NCBI GenBank assembly: GCA_018335195.1
Contig: JAGXKN010000030.1
Location: forward strand, 1 to 41,554
Length of the DNA: 41,554 nt
DNA from: Desulfobacterales bacterium
Lineage (GTDB): Bacteria > Desulfobacterota > Desulfobacteria > Desulfobacterales > Desulfosalsimonadaceae
Direction of reading: 5' to 3'
The translations under genes were made by a program, and so were the position numbers. This document shows positions 17,752-24,533 of this stretch, piece after piece (the stretch's first letter is position 1; every line of letters begins with the position of its first letter). Under the pieces are notes generated by a model. That model worked only from the letters and a program-made list of their open reading frames with translations, did not search any database and was not told where the DNA came from.

Positions 17752-18816
17752 ATGGAAATCCCCATCAAACAAGCGCTGGCGCTAAAGACCTTGCCGGACG
17801 CCAAGGACCTGGCTTTTGGCACGCTTTTTACCGACCACATGTTCAACATGGATTACGACCCGGATAACGGCTGGCATTATCCGCGCATCGAGCCCTACGG
17901 CGCCATCCCCATGGATCCGTCCACCATGGTGCTTCACTACGGGCAGTCGATTTTCGAGGGATTAAAGGCGTTTAAAACCCCGGAGGACCGTATCCAGCTG
18001 TTCCGGCCGGAAGATAATTTCACCCGGTTCAACCGTTCGGCCCACAGGATGTGCATCCCGCTTTTTGATGAGGCCTTTGCTCTGGATGCCGCAAAGGAGC
18101 TGATCCGCCTGGACAGGCGATGGGTGCCCTCGGCCCCGGGCACGTCCCTTTACATCCGGCCCACGATCATTGCCATGGATCCGTTTCTGGGGGTGCGCGC
18201 GTCATACACCTACCGCTTTTTCATTATCCTGTCGCCGGTGGGTGCCTATTACAAGGAAGGCTTTAACCCGGTGAAAATCTGGGTCACGGAAAAGTATGTC
18301 CGCGCCGTGCCCGGCGGGGTCGGAGAGGTCAAGACCGCCGGCAATTACGCCGCAAGCCTGTTTGCCGGCGAAGAGGCCCACCACAAAGGTTACACGCAGG
18401 TGCTCTGGCTCGACGGGGTGGAGCGCAAATACGTGGAAGAAGTGGGGTCCATGAACATTTTCTTTGTCATTGATGATGAAATCATCACCCCCAGTCTTTC
18501 GGGCAGCATTTTATCCGGCATCACACGGGATTCCGTGATGGCCCTGGCCCGCAAATGGGGGCATCCGGTAACAGAACGCCGCATTACCATTGACGAGGTG
18601 ATGGCGGCTCACGAAGCCGGCAAGCTGCAGGAATGCTTCGGATCCGGAACCGCGGCGGTAATATCGCCGGTCGGAGAAATCAAGTACAAGGACAAGCAGA
18701 TCAAAATCGGCGACGGCAAGGTGGGCTCCTGGGCCCGGAAATTCTTTGACGCGATCACCGATATTCAGTACGGGCATGCCGAGGACACAGAAGGCTGGAT
18801 TCATCCGGTGGACTGA
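17752..18816 (+). CDS. ilvE: Branched-chain amino acid aminotransferase
   Basis: PLP enzyme interconverting leucine, isoleucine or valine with their 2-oxo acids, with glutamate/2-oxoglutarate as partner. At 354 residues it is the longer class (BCAT-II-like). K194 in GGVGEVKTAGNYAAS is the expected PLP lysine; EEVGSMNIFFV and GSGTAAVISPVG are also family motifs. GGAG precedes the ATG by 7 nt. Monocistronic; it is followed at once by the repeat copy at 18820, so the hsp20 hairpin or the repeat must provide its 3' end. No clear promoter in the 231-bp divergent gap. It fits amino-acid turnover alongside the LIV transporter. Confidence 0.95.
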   Translation: MEIPIKQALALKTLPDAKDLAFGTLFTDHMFNMDYDPDNGWHYPRIEPYGAIPMDPSTMVLHYGQSIFEGLKAFKTPEDRIQLFRPEDNFTRFNRSAHRMCIPLFDEAFALDAAKELIRLDRRWVPSAPGTSLYIRPTIIAMDPFLGVRASYTYRFFIILSPVGAYYKEGFNPVKIWVTEKYVRAVPGGVGEVKTAGNYAASLFAGEEAHHKGYTQVLWLDGVERKYVEEVGSMNIFFVIDDEIITPSLSGSILSGITRDSVMALARKWGHPVTERRITIDEVMAAHEAGKLQECFGSGTAAVISPVGEIKYKDKQIKIGDGKVGSWARKFFDAITDIQYGHAEDTEGWIHPVD

Positions 18817-18819
18817 TCT

Positions 18820-19028
18820 CCTAAATTGAGCGTTTCAAATTTTAACACGGAGTAATATTTTATATTTTTTTAAGGAATTAAGTCATTTTCAGGTGTTAAA
18901 ATTTGAAACCCTCCGGGATTTTCAATTTTGCCGCATCTACTGCGTCAGATGCAGTCTCGCATAGTCCACTATAGCTCGTCTGCATCTTCCTTGTATCTGC
19001 GACAAACTTGAAAATCGCTCAATTTAGG
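18820..19028. repeat. MITE-like repeat, copy 2
   Basis: A 209-bp copy of the element at 3003-3199, with the same 13-bp terminal inverted repeat. The internal hairpin arms differ in sequence (GTTTCAAATTTTAACAC at 18832-18848 against 18893-18909) but still pair perfectly over 17 bp. The loop differs in length and sequence, whereas the right half is almost identical to copy 1. It begins 3 bp after the ilvE stop codon. No matching target duplication is visible, perhaps because the 20-nt remnant adjoins it on the right. Together with the remnant and the hsp20 terminator it fills the 18817-19143 gap. Confidence 0.85.
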
Positions 19029-19048
19029 CCTAAATCGCTCAATTTAGG
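19029..19048. repeat. 20-nt remnant of the repeat family
   Basis: CCTAAATCGCTCAATTTAGG directly abuts copy 2. It equals the first 7 nt of the element joined to its last 13 nt, as if the interior had been deleted. Confidence 0.7.
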
Positions 19049-19079
19049 TAAAAGAAAATTTATTTTATAGGTGATATAT

Positions 19080-19120
19080 AAAAAAGGGCCGCGGGTGCTT
19101 TACCACCCCGGCCCTTTTTC
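19080..19120 (-). terminator. Rho-independent terminator of hsp20
   Basis: AAAAAGGGCCG (19081-19091) pairs with CGGCCCTTTTT (19109-19119), and the stem extends inward through GGGTG/CACCC around a short loop. The A/T flanks are symmetric, so it can end hsp20 and also transcripts arriving from ilvE. Confidence 0.85.
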
Positions 19121-19143
19121 CGTTTCAGGCATGCGGAGAATGC

Positions 19144-19584
19144 CTACTTGACCTCGATTTTCCGCGTTTTGCTTTCCTCGGTTTTGGGCACTTTGACTTC
19201 CAGGACACCTTCATTGTAGTTTGCCTCGATTTTGTCGGTATCCACGTTGTCGGGCAGCGTGAAAGCCCGCTGGAACTTGCCGTAAAACCGTTCCTGACGA
19301 TAGTAGTTTTCCTCGTCAACCTTTTCTTCATCCTGGCGCTCTCCCTTGATGGAAAGCACGTTGTTGTTGACGTCAATTGAGATATCGTCCTTTTTCACGC
19401 CGGGAAGTTCGGCTTTGATGACGATATGGTCGTCTTTTTCATAGGTGTCCACCATGGGTCTCCATTCAAACAGGCCCATGTCTTCCCGTCCCTCGGTGGT
19501 CGGGAACATATCGTCAAACACCCGGTTTATTCTGTCCTGGAGTGTTGGCAGCGTGGTCCAGGGATTCCACCTTGTGATTGCCAT
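19144..19584 (-). CDS. Small heat-shock protein, Hsp20/alpha-crystallin family
   Basis: ATP-independent holdase that keeps unfolding proteins soluble, feeding the ClpB/DnaK machinery. The 146 residues are typical. The alpha-crystallin domain (about 40-130) shows the strand region VIKAELPGVKKDDISIDV, LSIKGER, the ERFYGKFQRAFTLP motif and GVLEVKVPK. The C-terminal IxI-like RKIEV is present. ATG at 19584 is chosen because AGGAGGTGA ends 5 nt before it; the in-frame GTG at 19593 is part of that Shine-Dalgarno sequence. Single gene with its own promoter and terminator. Confidence 0.96.
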   Translation of the reverse strand: MAITRWNPWTTLPTLQDRINRVFDDMFPTTEGREDMGLFEWRPMVDTYEKDDHIVIKAELPGVKKDDISIDVNNNVLSIKGERQDEEKVDEENYYRQERFYGKFQRAFTLPDNVDTDKIEANYNEGVLEVKVPKTEESKTRKIEVK

Positions 19585-19654
19585 ATCTGTCACCTCCTTT
19601 GCGGTTTTATTTTAACCTTCTGATTTTTTTGCTTCATTCAACCTTTTTGGTTTC

Positions 19655-19682
19655 AAAATAATTATTTGTTCCAGGCTGTCAA
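19655..19682 (-). promoter_or_regulatory. Candidate promoter of hsp20
   Basis: On the minus strand TTGACA (19677-19682), a 16-nt spacer and TATTTT (19655-19660) precede hsp20 by about 70 bp. No CIRCE element was seen. Confidence 0.5.
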
Positions 19683-19764
19683 GAGGGTGGGGCGGAAAAA
19701 TGCAGATTTTATTTCATCCCGGAACTGTCGGGGTGATCCCCGGATTTCTGCCCAGTATTTGGAG

Positions 19765-19792
19765 TTGACTCTTTTTGAAGGTATGATAAAAT
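19765..19792 (+). promoter_or_regulatory. Promoter of the CO dehydrogenase operon
   Basis: TTGACT (19765-19770), a 16-nt spacer and TAAAAT (19787-19792) give a good sigma-70 match about 52 bp before the first gene. A further TATAAT at 19793-19797 region adds AT-richness but not spacing. No CooA-like binding palindrome was recognised. Confidence 0.6.
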
Positions 19793-19844
19793 ATAATTTC
19801 CGTTCTCAGTTTGCCTTTAAACCGCATCCAACTGAGGCACCAGG

Positions 19845-21080
19845 ATGAAACACGTGATTATCGGAAACGGGGTTGCGGGCCTGACGGCTGCAGAAACAAT
19901 TCGCCGAATGGACCCGGACAGTGAACTCACGCTCATCTCGGACGAAACCTTTCTTCCCTACTGCCGCCCCATGATCAGCCATCTCCTTGAAGGGGCGGTT
20001 CCCGCTGAAAAACTGCCCATCCGGGGCAAAAACGTATATGCACAAAACCGGATCGAACCCGTGCTCGGGGCCCGGGCAACCACCCTGGACGTGGATCGCA
20101 GAGTTGTGACCACCGCAGACGGCAAAACGCATGCCTATGACCGGCTTTTGCTCGCCTGCGGCGCAGACCCCCGGCAGATTGATGCACAGGGCCGGGACCT
20201 GGAAAACATTTTTTTCATGCGTACCGTCCAACAGGTCCGGCAGATGCTGGCCGTGCTGCCGGAGGTCGGCCATGCCCTCGTGCTCGGCGGCGGGCTGGTG
20301 GGCTTCAAGGCTGCGTACTCGCTTTTACGGCGCGGAATCGCGGTGACTATGCTGATTCGCTCCGGTTATCCGCTTTCCATGCAGGTCGACGAAACCGCCG
20401 GGCGGATGATCCAGGCGGTGCTCCAGGCAAATGGCCTGACTGTGCGCACGGGAGCTTCGGTGGAGGCGTTTGAAGGAAACGGACGCGTCCGCATGGCGCA
20501 CCTTTCAGACGGCACCCGGGTTTCCTGCGATATGGCGGTTATCGGCAAAGGTGTATTTCCGGCCCACGGTTTTGTTCCGGCAGACCGGATCCATACGGAC
20601 GCCGGTATTCTGGTGGATGACAACATGCAGACCAGCGTTTCCGGTGTATATGCTGCAGGCGATATTGCCGAACACATGGATATTGCCCGGCAGCGTTCAT
20701 GGGTCAATGCCATATGGCCCGAGGCCGTCAGCCAGGGCCGAGTGGCGGGCATGAACATGGCAGGAGAGATTGTTTCCTACCGGGGAAGCCTTTCGCGAAA
20801 TGTGATCCGGGTGTTTGACACGGACGTGATGACCGCCGGCCGGGTCAGCCCCAGGGATATCGATGAGACCTGCCGGCAATTTTCCGCCCGGGATTTGCGG
20901 CGCAACATTTACCGCAAGCTCGTATTCAGTGACAACATTCTGGTTGGATTCGCGATGATCAATGATATCGAACAGGGAGGCGCCCTGACCGCTTTGATTC
21001 AAAGCCGCCGCCCGGTAGAGGTCGAACCGGAGCGCCTGATGGAGCCCGGGTTCAACATCGGCCGGCTAATGGCCCGGTAA
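19845..21080 (+). CDS. FAD/NAD(P)-dependent oxidoreductase of the CODH operon
   Basis: A 411-residue two-dinucleotide-fold flavoprotein. The N-terminal FAD motif IGNGVAGLTA is followed by YCRPMISHLLEG, then a second dinucleotide fold with LVLGGGLVGFKAAYSLLRRG (the GxGxxG near 145), and GVYAAGDIAEH as the late FAD-binding motif. This is the nitrite-reductase-like or rubredoxin-reductase-like group often found with cooF and cooS, where it is thought to exchange electrons between CooF and NAD(P). A weak AGG precedes the ATG. First gene of the operon; cooF begins 72 bp after it. Confidence 0.9.
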   Translation: MKHVIIGNGVAGLTAAETIRRMDPDSELTLISDETFLPYCRPMISHLLEGAVPAEKLPIRGKNVYAQNRIEPVLGARATTLDVDRRVVTTADGKTHAYDRLLLACGADPRQIDAQGRDLENIFFMRTVQQVRQMLAVLPEVGHALVLGGGLVGFKAAYSLLRRGIAVTMLIRSGYPLSMQVDETAGRMIQAVLQANGLTVRTGASVEAFEGNGRVRMAHLSDGTRVSCDMAVIGKGVFPAHGFVPADRIHTDAGILVDDNMQTSVSGVYAAGDIAEHMDIARQRSWVNAIWPEAVSQGRVAGMNMAGEIVSYRGSLSRNVIRVFDTDVMTAGRVSPRDIDETCRQFSARDLRRNIYRKLVFSDNILVGFAMINDIEQGGALTALIQSRRPVEVEPERLMEPGFNIGRLMAR

Positions 21081-21152
21081 AGCAACCCGAATATTTTAGC
21101 CGGAATGCGGTCTTAAAAAAAGTTGTTCCATAACAGCCGACGAGGAGGGCTT

Positions 21153-21755
21153 ATGAAACAGGTGATCGTTCATCCCGAGCGCTGCGTGGGATGCATGCAG
21201 TGCATGCTTGCCTGCGCTGCGGCGCATTCAAAAACCGGCAGCCTGTTTACGGCAATTGCCGAAACTCCGAAGCCCCGGCCGCGGATACATGTGGGAGCGG
21301 GCCTTTATGACGAGGGATTTCCGAATCGCTGCCGGCACTGTGATCCGGCGCCATGTCAGATGGCGTGTCTGCCGGGAGCCATTTACCGGCATTCCCGGAC
21401 CAATACCGTGCTTATTGATCCGGATGTCTGCATTAACTGCGCGTCTTGTGCCATGGCCTGCCCCTACGGGGTGATCCGCTATCATGCCGACCCCCTAGCG
21501 CCGGCCGGAAAAACCGTTGCCGTCAAGTGCGACAATTGCGTTGCCCGGCAGCACAGGGGGCAGATTCCGGCCTGCGTGGAGATCTGCAAAGTCGGCGCGC
21601 TGACTTTCGAGGAGAGGGACCGTGCCATGAAGCGCAGAACCGAAGAAGTGGCCAGAAGCGCAACCGCGGATGCGGCTCCGCCCGAGCAGGCCCCCGGTTT
21701 TTCGCTGCTGCATACGGTGAAAAAAGCCCGCACCGAAATCAACCTCGCCAGATAA
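21153..21755 (+). CDS. cooF: CooF-like iron-sulfur protein
   Basis: A 200-residue polyferredoxin that carries electrons between CooS and its redox partner. Cys groups occur in order: CVGCMQCMLAC, CRHCDPAPCQMAC, CINCASCAMACP and CDNC...CVEIC, enough for four [4Fe-4S] clusters, as in the DmsB/HycB/CooF family. No twin-arginine signal, so it is cytoplasmic. ATG 21153 is preceded by GAGGAGGGC; an open frame reaching 21123 has no such site. The 15-nt gap to cooS supports co-expression and complex formation. Confidence 0.92.
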   Translation: MKQVIVHPERCVGCMQCMLACAAAHSKTGSLFTAIAETPKPRPRIHVGAGLYDEGFPNRCRHCDPAPCQMACLPGAIYRHSRTNTVLIDPDVCINCASCAMACPYGVIRYHADPLAPAGKTVAVKCDNCVARQHRGQIPACVEICKVGALTFEERDRAMKRRTEEVARSATADAAPPEQAPGFSLLHTVKKARTEINLAR

Positions 21756-21770
21756 AAAGGAGGCGGAATC

Positions 21771-23651
21771 ATGACGCATCATCATAAAACCCGGACCATT
21801 GCCAAAGACGGCCAGCTGCTGCTTCAGAAAATGGAAACCGACCAGGTGGAGACCGTATGGGACCGGCACGATGCCCAGCAGCCCCAGTGCGGTTTCTGCG
21901 AAATGGGCGTGAGCTGCCGCATTTGCGTCATGGGCCCGTGCCGGATCGACCCGTTTGGTGAAGGCCCCCAGCAGGGGGTGTGCGGGGCGGATGCGGATAT
22001 TATCGTGGCCCGCAACCTTTGCCGGATGATTGCCGCCGGCGCGGCAGCCCATTCCGACCACGGCCGGGACCTGGTGGATGTTCTGGCGTCGGTGGCCGAA
22101 AACAGTGCGCCGGGCTATGAAATCCGGGATACGGAAAAGTTGTGCAAGGTGGCCGCAGAATACGGCATTGACACCCAGGGCCGACAGCCTGCAGAGGTCG
22201 CCGGGGATCTGGCATATGCACTCCAGGAGGAATACGGCACCCGGAAAAAGGAGCTGTCCATGGCCGGGCGGGCGCCCGAAAAGCGACGGGATCTCTGGCG
22301 CAAGCTCAATATCATGCCCCGCGGGATTGACCGGGAAACCTCGGAGGCCATGCACCGCACCCATATGGGCGTGGACAACGGCTGGCAGAGCCTGATGCTC
22401 CATAGCTTGCGAAACGCACTGTCAGACGGATGGGGCGGTTCCATGATCGCCACCGAGGTTTCAGACATCCTGTTTGGCACGCCAAAGCCCACGCCCACGA
22501 AGGTCAATACCGGGGTGCTCAAGTCCGATCAGGTAAACGTGGTGGTCCACGGCCACAACCCGGTTGTTTCGGAAATGGTGATGGCTGCTGCTCAGGACCC
22601 CGAGATGATTCAGTTCGCAGAGTCCAGGGGAGCAAAAGGCATCAATCTCTGCGGCCTTTGCTGCACCGGCAACGAACTGCTCATGCGCCACGGCATTCCC
22701 ATGGCCGGCAACCACCTGATGACCGAACTTGTTATTGCCACAGGTGCAGTGGACATGATGATCGTGGACTACCAGTGTATCATGCCGTCGCTGGGGCATG
22801 TTGCTTCCTGCTATCATACCGAGATGATTTCCACCAGCGACAAGGCGCGTTTTCCCGGCATGCAGCACATGGAATTTCACCCGGATAATGCCCGGAAAAT
22901 GGCCTATGACGTGGTCAAGCGCGCCGTGGAAAATTACGCCAACCGGGGATCGGTCTACATCCCGGTGGAGTCCGTGGATGCAGTGGGGGGGTTTTCCGTT
23001 GAAGCCGTGATCAATGCCCTGGGCGGCGCCCCGGATCCCCTGCTCGATGCCCTCAAGGCCGGCAAAATCCGGGGCGCGGCAGGTATCGTGGGATGCAACA
23101 ACCCCAAGATCAAGCACGATTATGGTCATGTCACCCTGACCAAGCGGCTCATTGAAAACGATATCCTGGTGCTGGACACGGGTTGTGCGGCAGTGGCCAA
23201 TGCCAAGGCCGGTTTCAAGATTTCCGATGCCATCTCGCATGCCGGCCCGGGTTTGAAGGAAGTTTGTGGATCGCTGGGAATTCCGCCGGTACTGCATTTC
23301 GGAAGCTGCGTGGACAATGTGCGCATTCTTGTGCTGGCCGCGGCCTTGGCAGATGCGCTGGGTACGGATATCAGCGATCTGCCGTTGGCCGGGGCGGCAC
23401 CAGAATGGTATTCCGAAAAAGCCGTATCCATAGGGGCGTACGTGGTCGCCTCAGGGATATACACTGTCCTTGGGCCCATGCCGCCGATCGCTGGCAGTAT
23501 GAATGTGGTGGATCTGCTCACCCGGGGGCTGCAGGGCGTAGTGGGTGCGACTTTCGCCGTGGAGCCGGACCCGGAAAAGGCCGCAGGCCTGATTCAAAGT
23601 CATATTGAAAATCAGCGCGGCAATCTTGGGTTGGATGTAAAAAACGCCTGA
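21771..23651 (+). CDS. cooS: Anaerobic Ni-Fe carbon monoxide dehydrogenase, catalytic subunit CooS
   Basis: Oxidises CO with water to CO2, two protons and two electrons, or runs in reverse. The 626 residues match monofunctional CooS. C-cluster ligand candidates are all present: H262 (HGHNP), C298 (LCCTGNE), C336 (DYQC), C442 (IVGCNNP), C472 (DTGCAA), C513 (FGSCVDN). Near the N-terminus C49, C52, C57 and C71 fit the B-cluster. The D-cluster region has C40-X2-C43 with Ser at 48, not CX7C, a spacing I associate with a [2Fe-2S] D-cluster as in Desulfovibrio vulgaris. AAGGAGGCGG precedes the ATG. No cooC nickel chaperone or ACS subunit is in the window. Confidence 0.97.
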   Translation: MTHHHKTRTIAKDGQLLLQKMETDQVETVWDRHDAQQPQCGFCEMGVSCRICVMGPCRIDPFGEGPQQGVCGADADIIVARNLCRMIAAGAAAHSDHGRDLVDVLASVAENSAPGYEIRDTEKLCKVAAEYGIDTQGRQPAEVAGDLAYALQEEYGTRKKELSMAGRAPEKRRDLWRKLNIMPRGIDRETSEAMHRTHMGVDNGWQSLMLHSLRNALSDGWGGSMIATEVSDILFGTPKPTPTKVNTGVLKSDQVNVVVHGHNPVVSEMVMAAAQDPEMIQFAESRGAKGINLCGLCCTGNELLMRHGIPMAGNHLMTELVIATGAVDMMIVDYQCIMPSLGHVASCYHTEMISTSDKARFPGMQHMEFHPDNARKMAYDVVKRAVENYANRGSVYIPVESVDAVGGFSVEAVINALGGAPDPLLDALKAGKIRGAAGIVGCNNPKIKHDYGHVTLTKRLIENDILVLDTGCAAVANAKAGFKISDAISHAGPGLKEVCGSLGIPPVLHFGSCVDNVRILVLAAALADALGTDISDLPLAGAAPEWYSEKAVSIGAYVVASGIYTVLGPMPPIAGSMNVVDLLTRGLQGVVGATFAVEPDPEKAAGLIQSHIENQRGNLGLDVKNA

Positions 23652-23721
23652 AAAATAAAACAATCCGTTATTCGGTCAAAAAGAGGAAGTCAGTTGAAAA
23701 AAGAATTGATAATATGCGTCA

Positions 23722-23738
23722 AACTGGTATGACCTCTT
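23722..23738 (+). promoter_or_regulatory. FadR-box-like operator
   Basis: AACTGGTATGACCTCTT resembles the E. coli FadR site (AACTGGTCNGACNTGTT): the left half AACTGGT and the GAC core are exact, with two clear mismatches. It lies 49-65 bp before the FadR-like gene. A possible promoter, TTGATA-N16-TATGAC (23706-23733), overlaps it, so binding would repress, fitting autoregulation. The preceding -10/-35 match is only moderate. Confidence 0.5.
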
Positions 23739-23786
23739 ACCATGGGCCATGTCAAATCCACCTTGACATCAAAAGGGAGCAAATTC

Positions 23787-24533
23787 ATGACAGACGAATC
23801 CCCGATTGCAGGCATGCCGCTGCGCCCGGCCCAGTACACGGAGCGGCTGCTGATAACGGGAATTCTCGACGGCACCTATCCGCCGGGATCCGATCTGCCG
23901 GCAGAACGCGGGCTGGCCGAAGCCCTCGGCGTTACCCGGCCCACTGTCCGCGAGGCGCTTCAGCGCCTGGCGGCGGAAGGCTGGGTGACCATTCGCCACG
24001 GCCGGGCCACCCGGGTTAACAATTACTGGGAAACCGGCGGCCTCGCGTTGCTGGGAACCCTGGTCAAATACCGGGACCTGGTGCCCGGGGAGCTGATTTT
24101 AAGCCTGCTCGATTTCCGGATGATGGTCCTGCCGCCTGTGGCCCGGTATGCTGCCGATCACGCACCCGGGCAGATCCGGGATTTTCTGCAGCAGCGCCGG
24201 GAGCTTATGCCTGAGGCTTCCGCATTTACCGCTTTTGACTGGCAATTGCAGACGCTGATGGCCAGGCTGTCCGGAAATTCCATTTATCCGATGCTTTTTA
24301 ATGATTTCCAGACCCTTTTTCAAACCATGGGCGCTTTTTATTTCAATCACAACCGGGCCCGGAAGGCTTCCATGTCCTATTATGACGCGCTGTACAAAGC
24401 GCTGCGAAAAAGCGGAAACGCAGCAGAGCGGGTCGTGCGACAGGCCATGGAGGAAAGTGCCGCGATATGGAAACAGATCAATCCGCCAACCAGGGAGGCA
24501 ACGCATGAGACGATGGAACGGCTGGGGCGATGA
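23787..24533 (+). CDS. FadR-like GntR-family transcriptional regulator
   Basis: A 248-residue repressor close in length and layout to E. coli FadR (239 aa), which binds long-chain acyl-CoA and then leaves DNA. The N-terminal winged helix holds LPAERGLAEALGVTRPTVRE, and the wing WVTIRHGRATRVNNYWETGG is almost the E. coli text; only the T-T after the recognition Arg is P-T. The C-terminal part (about 75-235) is all-helical and FadR_C-like, ending MEESAAIWKQI. ATG 23787 is chosen for AGGGAG at 7 nt; the frame opens from 23742. The last 29 bp overlap the flavoprotein gene. Acyl-CoA as ligand is inferred from the family, not seen. Confidence 0.9.
   Translation: MTDESPIAGMPLRPAQYTERLLITGILDGTYPPGSDLPAERGLAEALGVTRPTVREALQRLAAEGWVTIRHGRATRVNNYWETGGLALLGTLVKYRDLVPGELILSLLDFRMMVLPPVARYAADHAPGQIRDFLQQRRELMPEASAFTAFDWQLQTLMARLSGNSIYPMLFNDFQTLFQTMGAFYFNHNRARKASMSYYDALYKALRKSGNAAERVVRQAMEESAAIWKQINPPTREATHETMERLGR

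Noticed and set aside
21495-22403. 302-codon minus-strand frame over cooF/cooS
   Set aside because: It spans two certain genes and their junction and has no domain or start signal.
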